DNA of 64,000 nucleotides from Sulfuritalea sp. (GCA_023229545.1 JALNZB010000011.1:1-64000), one strand, 5' to 3'. Shown: positions 50,466 to 62,235, numbered from the stretch's first letter. The notes: generated by a model not told the origin, from the sequence alone. Numbers and translations: made by a program.

Positions 50466-51650
50466 TTAGAGCAGCGCCGCCGCCCGATAGTGCCGTACCG
50501 CCAACGCCGACTCTTCGAGCTGGTCGAGCAGTTGCGCCAGTTCGACATGGACGACGCGCGATGGCGCAATGGCCAGCGCGGCTTCGAGATAGCTTCTGGC
50601 CTTGCCCCACAGTTGCTGCTGGCGGCACAGCCGGCCCAGCGTGAGCAGCAAGGCGCCGTCGCGCGGCATGCGTTGCAGCCATTTCTCGGCCTGGGCGATA
50701 CGGCCGAGGACATCCCCGGCAGGTTCGCCGGCCTTGCCGCACTCGCCATAGGCCAGCACCAGTGCGCTATCCCAGTATTCATCCAGCGCGTCTTCGATGA
50801 CGCGCTGGGCTTCGCGGCAATCGCCCGCCGCCGCCAGGGCGCGCGCCGTCTCCAGCGCCAGCGAGGCTTCGGCGCGGTCGGCGTCATCCAGTTCGCGCCA
50901 GTAGCGCATCAGCCCCGAGGGATCTTCGCGCAGGCTGCGCAGGCCTTCGCGCACGGCGCGGCTGCGAATCGGCGCCGCCTGTTCGGCGGTCAACGCCTGG
51001 TGCTTTTCGAGCTGGCGCACCAGGCGCGCCACTTCGCGCCAGTTGCCCAGACCCTGTTCGGCGCGCACGCTCAAACGCAAGGCGGCGATATGCCGCCCCT
51101 CACGCGCGGCGAGCTGGTGCAGGGCGTCGCGGGCATCCTCGAAGCGGCGATCTTCGAGGGCAAATTCGGCTTCGGTCATCAAGCGCGCCGACTGCAAGCC
51201 GGCATCGTCATAGCCGCGCACGCGCGCCGCCCATTCCGCGGCACGCTCCGCATCGCGCAGGGCGTGCGCGGCGCGCCAGCCCGCCAGCGCCAGCATGCCG
51301 GTACCGGGGTGATCCGGTCGGGCTTTCTCGGCGCAACGCATGGCGTGGCCATAACGACCTTCCTGCAACAGACGCCAGGCGTCGCGCAGGGCCAGCGCAG
51401 CCTTGTCCTGTTGCCGCCGACGGCGAAACTCCGCTACCGCACGCGGCAAGCCGAGGGTGTGACTGACGGCGCGCGCCAGCAGGTAGACGAAGAAGAAGTT
51501 GGCGAGCGAGGCCACCAGAAAAAGATTGAGGGACACTTCCGCGCGCCATGGCGGCAACACCAGCAACACGTAGCCGTCGTTGTAGCGCGCCGCCAGCGCC
51601 AGCGCCACCGCCAGCGCGGCGAGTATCAGCAGCCAGAACAGGGCGCGCAT
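50466..51650 (-). CDS. hemY: HemY-family haem biosynthesis protein
   Basis: This 394-residue proteobacterial HemY has two N-terminal helices (~1-20 and ~38-60) and TPR-like repeats throughout the soluble remainder (ALNCA-type helices; QAEKWLQRMPRDGALLLTLG, QLWGKARSYLEAALAI). It is not a protoporphyrinogen oxidase; its precise role is unsettled. It sits after hemX in the usual hemC-hemD-hemX-hemY order. A variant of the dispersed repeat lies in its last codons (50491-50514). Confidence 0.92.
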   Translation of the reverse strand: MRALFWLLILAALAVALALAARYNDGYVLLVLPPWRAEVSLNLFLVASLANFFFVYLLARAVSHTLGLPRAVAEFRRRRQQDKAALALRDAWRLLQEGRYGHAMRCAEKARPDHPGTGMLALAGWRAAHALRDAERAAEWAARVRGYDDAGLQSARLMTEAEFALEDRRFEDARDALHQLAAREGRHIAALRLSVRAEQGLGNWREVARLVRQLEKHQALTAEQAAPIRSRAVREGLRSLREDPSGLMRYWRELDDADRAEASLALETARALAAAGDCREAQRVIEDALDEYWDSALVLAYGECGKAGEPAGDVLGRIAQAEKWLQRMPRDGALLLTLGRLCRQQQLWGKARSYLEAALAIAPSRVVHVELAQLLDQLEESALAVRHYRAAALL

Positions 51651-51658
51651 GGCGATTG

Positions 51659-52720
51659 CTACCTGGCGCTGGCCGCGCCGCGCTCGCGGGCAAACTTGAG
51701 ATTGCGCAGGGCTGTCAGGGTTTCCGCCAGGCCCGGCAGATCGAAACTGACATCGGTGGTCGCCAGCGTCTTCAGGGTCGACTGCGCGGCCTGCACGGGT
51801 TTGGCACGACCGTCGAAGTAGCGGTCAAGCTGCTCGCGCGACTGGCGGATCTCTTCGCCGAAAGTCTTGCCGTCGCGTTGCAACAGCGCCAGGCGCGCGT
51901 TGAGCAGGCGCAGCTTGAGGTTTTCGCGCAGGAAGAAACTCTGGTTGGGCGACAGCAGCGCGGGATCGCCCTGATCGATGCGCTCGATGCGCACCAGTTG
52001 CCTCACTTCGCGCCACAGGTCGGCCCCCAGGTCGCGCCAGTAATCGGCGCTGACCGGTTTTGACGGCGCCGCCGGTTTGGTCGGGGCCGCCTTCGGTCGC
52101 TGTTCGTAGGCGAGCGGCAAGCTGTCGACGGCGGCGACGACGCTTTCGATCTTCAGCGACAGGCCGGTGATATTGGCGCCCGGCGTGGCCTTGAGACGTT
52201 CGATGTCGCGCGCGATGAGTTTCCGAATGGACAGGAATTGCGGCTGGATGGAACGGGAGAGGCGCGCGTCGGCGTTCTGTAGCGCGAACAGTGCGGCTTC
52301 GACATTGCCGGCGAACTGCAACTGCTGCATGGCAATGACAACGGCTTGCTCGACTTCGGCCAGCACGCGTTCGTCGCGACTGCTGGAGAGTTCCTGATAC
52401 ATGGCTTCGAGCGCCACGGCCTGGCTCTGCGCCTCGGCCAGCTTCGCTTCCAGGACGCCGACCTTGGCCTGCAAGGCCGCCAGCGATTCCTGACTCTGGC
52501 GGGCCATGGCCCGCCCTTCCCGCGCCATGGAATCGCCATCGGCGAGACGCCTGGCAAGTTCCTGCTGCAAGCCGGAGACCTGCATGCGGGTGTCCGCCCA
52601 CTGCGCCAGCACCACCACCATGGCGAGCGCCGCCACACGCAGCGTCGGCCGGCGCCAGATATCCCGCCACCGGCTGGTGGCGGGCGGTGGTTCAGTTTGA
52701 AGGGGCGTTTCCGTTTTCAT
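51659..52720 (-). CDS. hemX: HemX-family protein
   Basis: This 353-residue protein has one N-terminal helix (~24-40), a coiled coil at ~45-115 (LQQELARRLADG, LQAKVGVLEAKLAEAQSQ), and a HemX domain (EVEQAVVIAMQQLQFAGNVEAAL, ALQNADARL). It is a membrane protein formerly called a uroporphyrinogen methyltransferase; its role in haem synthesis is unclear. ATG at 52720 overlaps the hemD 3' end by 29 bases. Confidence 0.92.
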   Translation of the reverse strand: MKTETPLQTEPPPATSRWRDIWRRPTLRVAALAMVVVLAQWADTRMQVSGLQQELARRLADGDSMAREGRAMARQSQESLAALQAKVGVLEAKLAEAQSQAVALEAMYQELSSSRDERVLAEVEQAVVIAMQQLQFAGNVEAALFALQNADARLSRSIQPQFLSIRKLIARDIERLKATPGANITGLSLKIESVVAAVDSLPLAYEQRPKAAPTKPAAPSKPVSADYWRDLGADLWREVRQLVRIERIDQGDPALLSPNQSFFLRENLKLRLLNARLALLQRDGKTFGEEIRQSREQLDRYFDGRAKPVQAAQSTLKTLATTDVSFDLPGLAETLTALRNLKFARERGAASAR

Positions 52721-53480
52721 GAGTTGTGAAGTATTGCATGAGTCCGGCCAGCAAACCGTCATCGCCGGGATCGGTCGGTATCACTTTACCCAAGCCGAGG
52801 GCATGCGCCTGCTCGGCAATGCGGGCATGCGGCACGAACGCCGGGGTCTTCTTCAGCCAGGCCTGACCCAGATGACCGACCATGTCAAAAAAATTGCGCA
52901 GGCCTTCGCTGCTGGTCAGGGTCACTGCATCGAGATGCCCTTCCTCCCACAACTTGAGCAAGGGCGCCGGGTCGAGTTGCGGTTTGGCGCGACGGTAGCA
53001 GGTGACGTACTCGATGGTGGCGCCCCGCGCCTGGAGCGTTTCGCCGAGCAGTTCGCGACCGCCGTCGCCGCGAAAAATGATCACGCGCCGACCCTGTACA
53101 TCGGTCATCTCGGGAAGTTCGAGCAAGGCTTCGGAGTCAAAGCGCAGCGGTGGCGAGATGATGTCATGGAGGCCATGACGCGCGAGTTCGCGTTCGCTGC
53201 TCTTGCCCAGCGCCGCCACGCGCAGCCCGACCGGCCACGAGCGGCGAGAGAGGATAAGCGCCAGCGCTTTCTCTATCGCATTGGGGCTGACGAAAACGGC
53301 AAGGTCGAAACTGTCGAGACGAATCGCGACGTCGAGCACCGGCGCAACATCTTCGATGTCGCGAATTTCCAGTACCGGGTAGAGCACCGGCAGGGCGCCC
53401 TGGTCGGTCAAGGCCGTGGCGAAATGCGCTGCCTGACCGGCCGGGCGCGTCACCACGACATGACGGCCAGTCAAGGACAT
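52692..53480 (-). CDS. hemD: Uroporphyrinogen-III synthase
   Basis: This 262-residue enzyme closes and inverts ring D of hydroxymethylbilane. The HemD family pattern is visible: VVVTRPAGQAAHFATALTD at the start, DLAVFVSPNAIEKAL, AALGKSSERELARHG, and the conserved VTLTSSEGLRNFF. ATG at 53480 lies two bases after the hemC stop. Confidence 0.95.
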   Translation of the reverse strand: MSLTGRHVVVTRPAGQAAHFATALTDQGALPVLYPVLEIRDIEDVAPVLDVAIRLDSFDLAVFVSPNAIEKALALILSRRSWPVGLRVAALGKSSERELARHGLHDIISPPLRFDSEALLELPEMTDVQGRRVIIFRGDGGRELLGETLQARGATIEYVTCYRRAKPQLDPAPLLKLWEEGHLDAVTLTSSEGLRNFFDMVGHLGQAWLKKTPAFVPHARIAEQAHALGLGKVIPTDPGDDGLLAGLMQYFTTHENGNAPSN

Positions 53481-53482
53481 TG

Positions 53483-54448
53483 TTAACCGCCGAGAGAGGC
53501 GAGGATTTCCGCAGCGCCCTGTCGGCGCAGTTCGGCGGCCAGTTGCAGCCCGAGCGTCTCGGGATCGGCGGCGCTGCCGGTGAGTTCGGCCTGCGCCATG
53601 CGCGTGCCGTCGGGCGACGCGACGAAGCCACGCAGATAAAGGCTGCCGGCGCGCATTTCGGCGAAGGCGCCCAGCGGCACTTCGCAACTGCCGGCCAGCG
53701 CCCGCGACACGGCGCGTTCGGCGCGGACGCAGGCGGCGGTCGGCGGGTCATTCAGGGCGGCAACCCAGGCCGCCACTTCCGGCCGCGAGGCCAGCGCCTC
53801 GATGCCGAGCGCGCCCTGTCCGGCGGCCGGCAACGAATCTTCGGCGGGCAATACGGCGCGGATGCGCTCGCCGAGGCCGAGACGGGTCAAGCCCGCTGCG
53901 GCGAGGATTATGGCGTCGAACTGGCCTTCGTCGAGCTTGCGCAGGCGGGTGTCGAGATTGCCGCGCAGCGGTGTCACGGCGAGATGCGGATAACGCGCAT
54001 GCAACAAGGCTTCGCGGCGCAGACTGGAAGTGCCGACTACGGCGCCCGGCGGCATGTCCGCCAGGCTGGCGTACTTGCTCGACACCAGTGCATCCAGCGG
54101 GACTTCACGCGGGCCGATGGCGACCAGGGAAAATTCCGGCTCCATCTGCATCGGCACATCCTTCATGGAATGCACGGCAAGATCGGCCGCGCCGTCGAGC
54201 AGGGCGGCTTCCAGTTCCTTGACGAACAGCCCCTTGCCGCCGACCTTGGACAACGGCCGATCAAGAATCTGGTCGCCGCGCGTGGTCATGCCAAGCAACT
54301 CGACGCGACAGGCCGGATACAGGCTCTGCAATAGGCTGCGCACATGCTCGGCCTGCCATAGGGCCAACCGGGATTCGCGCGTGGCTATGACGATGCGCTG
54401 CGGAGGAAGTACGGGAGAAGGGGCTGGGCTCACGGGATGACCGATCAA
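53483..54448 (-). CDS. hemC: Porphobilinogen deaminase
   Basis: This 321-residue enzyme polymerises porphobilinogen into hydroxymethylbilane. Motifs are IVIATRESRLALWQAEHV at the start, DKPLSKVGGKGLFVKELE-like (here DRPLSKVGGKGLF), DLAVHSMKDVP and the dipyrromethane-binding Cys in LAGSCEVPLGAF. It is the first gene of the hemCDXY operon. Confidence 0.96.
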   Translation of the reverse strand: MIGHPVSPAPSPVLPPQRIVIATRESRLALWQAEHVRSLLQSLYPACRVELLGMTTRGDQILDRPLSKVGGKGLFVKELEAALLDGAADLAVHSMKDVPMQMEPEFSLVAIGPREVPLDALVSSKYASLADMPPGAVVGTSSLRREALLHARYPHLAVTPLRGNLDTRLRKLDEGQFDAIILAAAGLTRLGLGERIRAVLPAEDSLPAAGQGALGIEALASRPEVAAWVAALNDPPTAACVRAERAVSRALAGSCEVPLGAFAEMRAGSLYLRGFVASPDGTRMAQAELTGSAADPETLGLQLAAELRRQGAAEILASLGG

Positions 54449-54549
54449 TGGAGAACGAATTCGCTGGCGATTTTATCAGCCTGGAGCACTTTCCGCGCGG
54501 CATGGCAAAAGCCGCCCGCAGGCGGCCAAAGGTCCGGCGGCGAAAAGTA

Positions 54550-55506
54550 TCAGCCGGCGCTCGGGCGTGCCAGCGATGCGCTTTCGATCCAGCGCTTGAT
54601 GCGGTTAGCATCGCCGACGCGAGTCATCCTGCCCACGGAGTCGAGCAACACGATAATGGTCGGTTTGTTGTTGAGCCAGGCCTGCATCACCAGACATTTC
54701 CCGGCTTCGCTGATGTAACCGGTCTTGGACAGGCCTATCTCCCAGGTCGAGCTCCTGACCAGGGTATTGGTATTGCGGAACTGCAGCGGACGACCGGCAA
54801 TGCTGAATTCGCCTTCGGAGGTCGTCGAAAACTCGCGAATCAGTGGGTAATGGTGTGCGGCATCGACCATTTTCGCCAGATCGCGCGGACTCGATACATT
54901 GGCTGCGGTCAACCCGGTCGGGTCCTGAAAACGCGTATCGACCAAACCCAGAAGCTGTGCCTTCTGGTTCATGGCGGCAATGAAAGCCTCGCGGCCGCCC
55001 GGATAGTGGCGCGACAAAGCTGCGGCGGCACGATTTTCGGAAGACATCAGGGCCAGGCGCAGCATTTCCTCGCGCGCCAGATGCGTACCGACCTTGAGAC
55101 GCGAGCGTGTCCCCTTGAGGTTATCAACATCCTCGTCGCCGATTGCCAGGGTCTCGGCGAGGTCGGGCTTGGCGTCAAGCACCACCATCGCGGTCATCAG
55201 TTTGGTGATCGAGGCAATCGGCAATACGGCGCTCGGGTTCTTTTCAAACAAAATCGCACCGCTCGTCTGATCCAGCACCAGTGCGGCGGATGACTGCACG
55301 GCGAGATGCCGGGCGTCGTCAAGAGAGGCGACACGCCGCGGAGATTTGGCGCGCAACACCACTTTTATCCTGTTCGGCTTCGCCGCACGCGGGGCCTTAT
55401 TCTTGGCTGCGACGGCTTTCTTCCGGGTGGCCGCATGGAGGTCAGCCGGCGTCACGCCAGCGCCGACTACCGCGACCGCCAATAACATTAGTAGCGTTCT
55501 TTTCAT
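54550..55506 (-). CDS. pbpG: D-alanyl-D-alanine endopeptidase (PBP7)
   Basis: This 318-residue enzyme has a signal peptide (~1-25), a Lys/Ala/Arg-rich linker, SxxK in PIASITKLMT, S-x-N in MSSENRAAAAL and KTG in LSKTGYISEAG. It cleaves D-Ala-mDAP cross-links. A copy of the dispersed repeat lies within the signal peptide coding region (VVGAGVTPAD). Confidence 0.93.
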   Translation of the reverse strand: MKRTLLMLLAVAVVGAGVTPADLHAATRKKAVAAKNKAPRAAKPNRIKVVLRAKSPRRVASLDDARHLAVQSSAALVLDQTSGAILFEKNPSAVLPIASITKLMTAMVVLDAKPDLAETLAIGDEDVDNLKGTRSRLKVGTHLAREEMLRLALMSSENRAAAALSRHYPGGREAFIAAMNQKAQLLGLVDTRFQDPTGLTAANVSSPRDLAKMVDAAHHYPLIREFSTTSEGEFSIAGRPLQFRNTNTLVRSSTWEIGLSKTGYISEAGKCLVMQAWLNNKPTIIVLLDSVGRMTRVGDANRIKRWIESASLARPSAG

Positions 55507-55623
55507 GAAGATGCATCTCCTGCAATGGCTTGATTCTAACAGAGGATATTCCCTCCGTAATAGGATGTATCGGCAGTTATCGTTAGAAATAAAGGGGTTG
55601 GGCCTTCGATCTCAACAATAACA

Positions 55624-56763
55624 TTAACTTGGATCAAGAAACCGTCTTACTTCCTCCCGACGCGCCAAAGTATCCGCGTAGCCCAGATCGATCAAGGCCC
55701 TGGTGTAAGACCGTTCGAACAGGAGATAGCTGGTCAGTGCGCCGCCATTTCGATTCATGGCGCCAATGCCGCGCAGCAGAACCCGCACCGGCCATGGCAG
55801 TGCCCGTGCGTGGCGCGCCGCAAGGTGGTCAAGGCGCTGCGACGGCGCAATGGTCAGCACATCGATCGGCCGCAGACTCATTCCGTTCTGGCGGCGGACA
55901 TCTTCCGGAATCAGCGACAGGGTCTTGTTGATGCGATTCATTCGCTCCAGATCAACCGACATGCTGTCGAGAAAAATGCTGGACAGCGCATGGCCGGCGA
56001 TTTGCGCCAGCGAGGGATAGATTGCGACACGCGGTCGGGCACTCTCATCGGTCATGCGGCCGGCGCCGATCACCAGTATCCTGTCGGCGCCGAGGTGGAT
56101 CGCCGGCGAGACGGGCGCCATCTGCCGCATCGAGCCGTCGCCGAACCATTCCCGATTGATATGCACCGCCGGAAAAATGAACGGAATGGCGCTGGAAGCC
56201 ATCAGGTGATCCACGGCTATTTCGGCGGGAGTGCCGATTCGCTGGCTGCGGCGCCAGGGTTCAATGTCCGCCCGCCCCTGAAAAAAACTGACGCTTTGCC
56301 CGGATGAGTAGCCGGAGCAGGTAATGCTGACCGAATGGAGGGCCCGATTTTCGATGGCTCGCGCGATACGGCTGAAGTCGAGGCTGTCGCTCAACAGGCG
56401 CCGCAGTGGCGCATTGTCAAGCAGCGAGCGCGGCGAATGTCGCGTCAGCCAGCCAACCGCCAGCGTCGACACCCAGCGCGCGCCGGAAATACCCATGCTC
56501 ACCGGGTCGGAGCGATAGACCTGGCGGGCGCTGAAGTTTTCCCAGATGTTCAGCAGATGATCCACGCCGGCGCCGAAATTCTCGGCCGCCACCGCCAACG
56601 ACGCGGCGTTGACGGCGCCGGCCGAGGTGCCGCACAAAATCGGAAACGGATTGCGCTGCGGCTCCGGCAACAGCTCGCGGATCGCCTTCAGCACGCCGAC
56701 CTGATAGCCGGCGCGGGCACCGCCGCCCGTCAAAACCAGCGCGGTGCGCGACTCATCGGTCAT
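55624..56763 (-). CDS. Patatin-like phospholipase
   Basis: This 379-residue cytoplasmic lipase-like protein has the oxyanion-hole GGGARAGYQVGVL (13-25), nucleophile S47 in CGTSAGAV and Asp in FGDGSMRQ. The arrangement matches RssA/patatin-type acyl hydrolases. There is no signal peptide. It is encoded seven bases after the malic enzyme gene on the same strand, possibly co-transcribed. Confidence 0.93.
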   Translation of the reverse strand: MTDESRTALVLTGGGARAGYQVGVLKAIRELLPEPQRNPFPILCGTSAGAVNAASLAVAAENFGAGVDHLLNIWENFSARQVYRSDPVSMGISGARWVSTLAVGWLTRHSPRSLLDNAPLRRLLSDSLDFSRIARAIENRALHSVSITCSGYSSGQSVSFFQGRADIEPWRRSQRIGTPAEIAVDHLMASSAIPFIFPAVHINREWFGDGSMRQMAPVSPAIHLGADRILVIGAGRMTDESARPRVAIYPSLAQIAGHALSSIFLDSMSVDLERMNRINKTLSLIPEDVRRQNGMSLRPIDVLTIAPSQRLDHLAARHARALPWPVRVLLRGIGAMNRNGGALTSYLLFERSYTRALIDLGYADTLARREEVRRFLDPS

Positions 56764-56770
56764 GCTGAAG

Positions 56771-59053
56771 TCAAGTGCTGCTCCTGACTTGCTGCTGCGT
56801 CTCCACCGACAACAGGGCGGTAACGTTGACGATGCGTCGGACGGTGGCGGTCGGCGTCAGGATATGCACCGGGCGCGCGGCGCCGAGCAGCAGCGGTCCC
56901 ACTGTCAGTCCGTCACCAGCGGAGGTCTTTATCAGGTTGAAGGAGATATTGGCGGCATCCAGTGTCGGCATGATCAGCAGGTTGGCCGGGCCCTTGAGCG
57001 TCGAGTCGGGAAACACCTGGCGCCGGATGTCTTCGGAAAGCGCCGAATCGCCGTGCATCTCGCCATCGACCTCCAAGTTTGGCGCACGCTCGCGCAGGAT
57101 CTCCAGTGTGCGGCGCATCTTGATCGCGGTCGGCGTGTCCTCGGTGCCGAAACTCGAATGCGACAGCAGCGCCACCTTGGGCGCGAGACCGAAGCGCGCC
57201 ACCTCTTCGGCGGCCAGCAGAGTCATCTCCGCGAGCTGCTCGGACGTCGGGTCGTAATTGACATAGGTATCGCCGATGAACAGAGTGCGGTGCGGCAGGA
57301 TCAGCAGGTTCATGGCGTAGAAATGCTCGATCCCCGGCTTGCGGCCAATCACCCTGTCGATGTAGCGCAAATGCAGCGAATGCTTGCCGTAGGTTCCGCA
57401 CAGCATTGCATCGGCATAATTGTGGCGTAACAGCATGGCGCCGATCAGCGTGGTGCGTTTTCTCATCTCCAGCCTGGCGTAATCGACGCTGACGCCCCTG
57501 CGCGCCATGATGCCGTGATAATCCCGCCAGAGTTCCTTGTAGCGCGGATCGGAATCGGGACTGACCAGCTCGAAATGCTCGCCGGCGTGAATCCGCAGGC
57601 CAAAACGGGCGATGCTCTTCGCCACCACCTCGGGCCGCCCGATCAGGATCGGTCGCGCCAGATTCTCGTCGCATACCGTTTGCACCGCGCGCAGCACGCG
57701 TTCGTCCTCACCTTCGCAGAAAACCACGCGCGCCGGCTTTTTCTTGGCGGCGAGGAACACCGGACGCATCAGCAGGCCCGTGGAATAGACAAAGTCATTC
57801 AACTGCTGAACATAGGCATCCATGTCCACAATCGGTCGCGTCGCAACGCCGGAATCCATCGCCGCCTGGGCCACAGCAGGAGCCACCTTGATGATGAGCC
57901 GTGGATCGAAAGGCTTTGGAATCAGGTATTCGGGGCCGAAGGAGATATCTTCGGTGCCATAGGCTGCCGTCACCACTTCCGACTGCTCGGCGTGCGCCAG
58001 TTCCGCAATCGCCCTCACGGCAGCCACTTTCATCGCTTCGTTGATCGTCGTCGCGCCGACATCGAGCGCACCCCTGAACATGTAGGGAAAACACAGGACG
58101 TTGTTGACCTGATTCGGATAGTCCGAACGACCGGTGCCGATGATGGCGTCGGGACGCACGGCCCGGGCCTGTTCCGGAAGAATTTCCGGGTCGGGATTGG
58201 CCATGGCGAGAATCAGCGGATCGCGTGCCATGGCCTTGACCATCTCCGGCTTCAAGACACCCGCCGCAGACAAGCCAAGGAATATGTCGGCGCCAACCAT
58301 GACATCACCCAGGAAACGCGCATCCGTCACCTGCGCGTAGCGCGCCTTGGACGGGTCGAGTCCCTCACGTCCGGAATGGATCACGCCCTTGCTATCGACC
58401 ACGAATACATTTTTCGGATCGAGACCAAGACTCACCAACAGATCGAGGCAGGCAATCGCCGCCGCGCCCGCTCCCGAGCACACCAGCTTGACCTTGGCAA
58501 TATCCTTGCCGACGACGCGCATGCCATTCAGCAAGGCGGCGCTGGCGATGATGGCCGTGCCGTGCTGATCGTCGTGGAAAACCGGGATTTTCATTCGTTC
58601 GCGCAGTTTGGCCTCAACGTAAAAGCACTCGGGCGCCTTGATGTCTTCCAGATTGATGCCGCCAAAAGTCGGCTCCAGTGCGGCGATGATGTCGACCAGT
58701 TTTTCCGCATCGTTTTCGGCGACTTCGATGTCGAAGACGTCGATGCCGGCGAACTTCTTGAACAACACGCCCTTGCCTTCCATCACCGGCTTGCCGGCCA
58801 GCGGTCCGATGTTGCCCAGCCCCAGAACCGCCGTGCCATTGGTGATGACGGCCACCAGATTGGCGCGCGAGGTATACAAGGCTGCCGTGGCGGGATCGCG
58901 CACGATCTCGTCGCAGGCGGCGGCGACACCCGGCGAATAGGCCAGCGACAGGTCCGCCTGGTTGTTCAACGCCTTGGTCGGAGTCACGGCGATCTTGCCG
59001 GGTTTTGGATCGCGGTGATATTCCAGTGCTGCGGCGCGGATACGTTCGTCCAT
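56771..59053 (-). CDS. maeB: NADP-malic enzyme with phosphotransacetylase-like domain
   Basis: This 760-residue fused enzyme has an N-terminal malic enzyme domain (~1-430): Tyr-containing LAYSPGVAAACDEI, GKGVLFKKFAGIDVFDIEV, DDQHGTAIIA and the NADP-binding CSGAGAAAIACLDLL. A C-terminal phosphotransacetylase-like domain (~440-755) includes ILIGRPEVV and LKGPANLLIMPTLDAANI-type segments and is thought to regulate through acetyl-CoA. It decarboxylates malate to pyruvate. It diverges from pckG, placing the two gluconeogenic-node enzymes on either side of a shared ~230 bp region. ATG at 59053 with AGGAGAG upstream. Confidence 0.95.
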   Translation of the reverse strand: MDERIRAAALEYHRDPKPGKIAVTPTKALNNQADLSLAYSPGVAAACDEIVRDPATAALYTSRANLVAVITNGTAVLGLGNIGPLAGKPVMEGKGVLFKKFAGIDVFDIEVAENDAEKLVDIIAALEPTFGGINLEDIKAPECFYVEAKLRERMKIPVFHDDQHGTAIIASAALLNGMRVVGKDIAKVKLVCSGAGAAAIACLDLLVSLGLDPKNVFVVDSKGVIHSGREGLDPSKARYAQVTDARFLGDVMVGADIFLGLSAAGVLKPEMVKAMARDPLILAMANPDPEILPEQARAVRPDAIIGTGRSDYPNQVNNVLCFPYMFRGALDVGATTINEAMKVAAVRAIAELAHAEQSEVVTAAYGTEDISFGPEYLIPKPFDPRLIIKVAPAVAQAAMDSGVATRPIVDMDAYVQQLNDFVYSTGLLMRPVFLAAKKKPARVVFCEGEDERVLRAVQTVCDENLARPILIGRPEVVAKSIARFGLRIHAGEHFELVSPDSDPRYKELWRDYHGIMARRGVSVDYARLEMRKRTTLIGAMLLRHNYADAMLCGTYGKHSLHLRYIDRVIGRKPGIEHFYAMNLLILPHRTLFIGDTYVNYDPTSEQLAEMTLLAAEEVARFGLAPKVALLSHSSFGTEDTPTAIKMRRTLEILRERAPNLEVDGEMHGDSALSEDIRRQVFPDSTLKGPANLLIMPTLDAANISFNLIKTSAGDGLTVGPLLLGAARPVHILTPTATVRRIVNVTALLSVETQQQVRSST

Positions 59054-59286
59054 GACAGGCTCTCCTTCATGCGTTGGAACTGATTGTAGCGCCGTGTCGC
59101 CAGCGCCGACTCTTTCACGGACCGTGGGTTTTCCGGCGCAACTCGCAATTTCCTCGTGCGTCCGGAGATTGGACATTTGCCGCCTGCCTCCAGCGGGCGA
59201 TCGATGTGGGACAATGCCTTGTCGATCCGCGCCCCTTGATCACCCGGTCGATGAACGCAAATTGAAAAATGGAGATTCGTCGCACC

Positions 59287-61119
<1,833 letters not shown>

Positions 61120-61169
61120 GGGTCGGCGCTGGCGTTACGCCGAAGGACGAATCGGTCGCGCCAAAAAGA

Positions 61170-61199
61170 AAGCGCGTGCTGAATTAACAGCACGCGCTT
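61170..61199 (-). terminator. Perfect hairpin between pckG and the histone-like gene
   Basis: AAGCGCGTGCTG pairs perfectly with CAGCACGCGCTT around AATTAA. On the minus strand it is followed by TCTTTTTGG, so it terminates the H1-like gene, and it may also serve pckG from the other side. Confidence 0.85.
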
Positions 61200-61257
61200 G
61201 CTATCCACTGAGCACCGCGCTCAGTCCCGCAGGACTAAACGCAGGCCGATGCTACCG

Positions 61258-61749
61258 TCAGGGACGGGAACCGGTGGGAAACGGCCAGGCCGCAGCCGGA
61301 TTCAGCGACGACTTGATGCCGGGAGCAGCAGCGGTTGAAGGCGCGGCGGCAGCGGGCTTCGGCGCAGCCTTCTTCGGAGCGGCCTTCTTCGCGGCGGGCT
61401 TCTTGGCGACAGCCTTCTTCGGAGCAGCCTTCTTCGCAACCGGCTTCTTGGCAGCAACCTTCTTCGGCGCAGCCTTCTTCGCGGCGGGCTTCTTGGCGAC
61501 AGCCTTCTTCGGAGCAGCCTTCTTCGCAGCCGGCTTCTTGGCAGCAACCTTCTTCGGCGCAGCCTTCTTCGCGGCGGGTTTGGCGGCAGCCTTCTTCGGC
61601 GCAGCTTTCTTCGCAGCGGGCTTGGCGGCCGCCTTCTTTACAGCCGGCTTTTTGACAGCCGGCTTCTTCGGGGCCGCGGACTTCTTAGCGGCGGGCTTAG
61701 CCGCAGCCTTCTTCGCGGCCGGCTTCTTGGCTTTCTTTTGATCAGCCAT
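61258..61749 (-). CDS. Histone H1-like Lys/Ala/Pro-rich protein
   Basis: This 163-residue protein is nearly all AAPKK, AAAKP and VAKKP repeats, ending in a short PAAAAPSTAAAPG tail and PFPTGSRP. Such proteins (BpH1/AlgP-like) bind DNA through the lysines and condense or regulate chromatin. ATG at 61749 has AGGAGG about seven bases upstream. The repeats produce a large antisense frame, which is an artefact of GC-rich coding. Confidence 0.9.
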   Translation of the reverse strand: MADQKKAKKPAAKKAAAKPAAKKSAAPKKPAVKKPAVKKAAAKPAAKKAAPKKAAAKPAAKKAAPKKVAAKKPAAKKAAPKKAVAKKPAAKKAAPKKVAAKKPVAKKAAPKKAVAKKPAAKKAAPKKAAPKPAAAAPSTAAAPGIKSSLNPAAAWPFPTGSRP

Positions 61750-61914
61750 GTTGAACCTCCTTAACAAATTAACAGGAAAGAACCACCACTACTTCTACTG
61801 AAACCCGTCTGGGTTAGCACGGATTATCCAACGCTCCGATGCAATCGAAAGCGACGAATTCCTCACGTTTATCCGCCTATCACTTCGTTTAAAAAACGCG
61901 AATGACAAACGCAC

Positions 61915-62130
61915 CTACAATTGTATTGCATATTCCGGCAACTGCGGTGCGACGCATTGCCAGGCGCAATGCGCGTCCAGCGCATCCGCGCGACGAGCGA
62001 TCAGGTGGATCAAGGGAGTGAATGAGGTGCGGAGGGAAAAATGCGGGTCGCGAGCCATGACCAGATTATCGGAAGACGGTTGAGCGGACCCGTTGAGGTC
62101 GGTGAAGTCGGCGCCCAAAGCTTCTTGCAT
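61915..62130 (-). CDS. Possible 71-residue protein, unknown
   Basis: The frame starts with ATG at 62130 and has GGGAGATC five bases upstream, a credible ribosome binding site. The product has no recognised motif and only two Cys. It lies in the gene-poor stretch between the H1-like gene and ampD. It is possibly real but unsupported by any homology I know. Confidence 0.35.
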   Translation of the reverse strand: MQEALGADFTDLNGSAQPSSDNLVMARDPHFSLRTSFTPLIHLIARRADALDAHCAWQCVAPQLPEYAIQL

Positions 62131-62213
62131 TCAGATCTCCCGTCTTTGTCACGGTGAAGCCGGAATGATCGGGACATTGCCACAACCAACCTGCTTCGCT
62201 CCTTCTGCACAAC

Positions 62214-62235
62214 GACCTACTAGATATAGTAGGTC
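62214..62235. promoter_or_regulatory. Perfect 22 bp palindrome
   Basis: GACCTACTA (62214-62222), loop GATA, and TAGTAGGTC (62227-62235) form a perfect inverted repeat in the AT-rich 62.13-62.33 kb stretch that otherwise holds no gene I can support. It could be an operator for the small upstream frame. No regulator is assigned. Confidence 0.55.

Noticed and set aside
50466..51650. HemY as protoporphyrinogen oxidase
   Set aside because: It has no FAD-binding motif; the TPR-like proteobacterial HemY family fits length, helices and operon position.
61258..61749. Tandem DNA repeat or CRISPR-like array
   Set aside because: Short repeats encode AAPKK-type motifs in one open frame with a ribosome binding site; this is a low-complexity H1-like protein.
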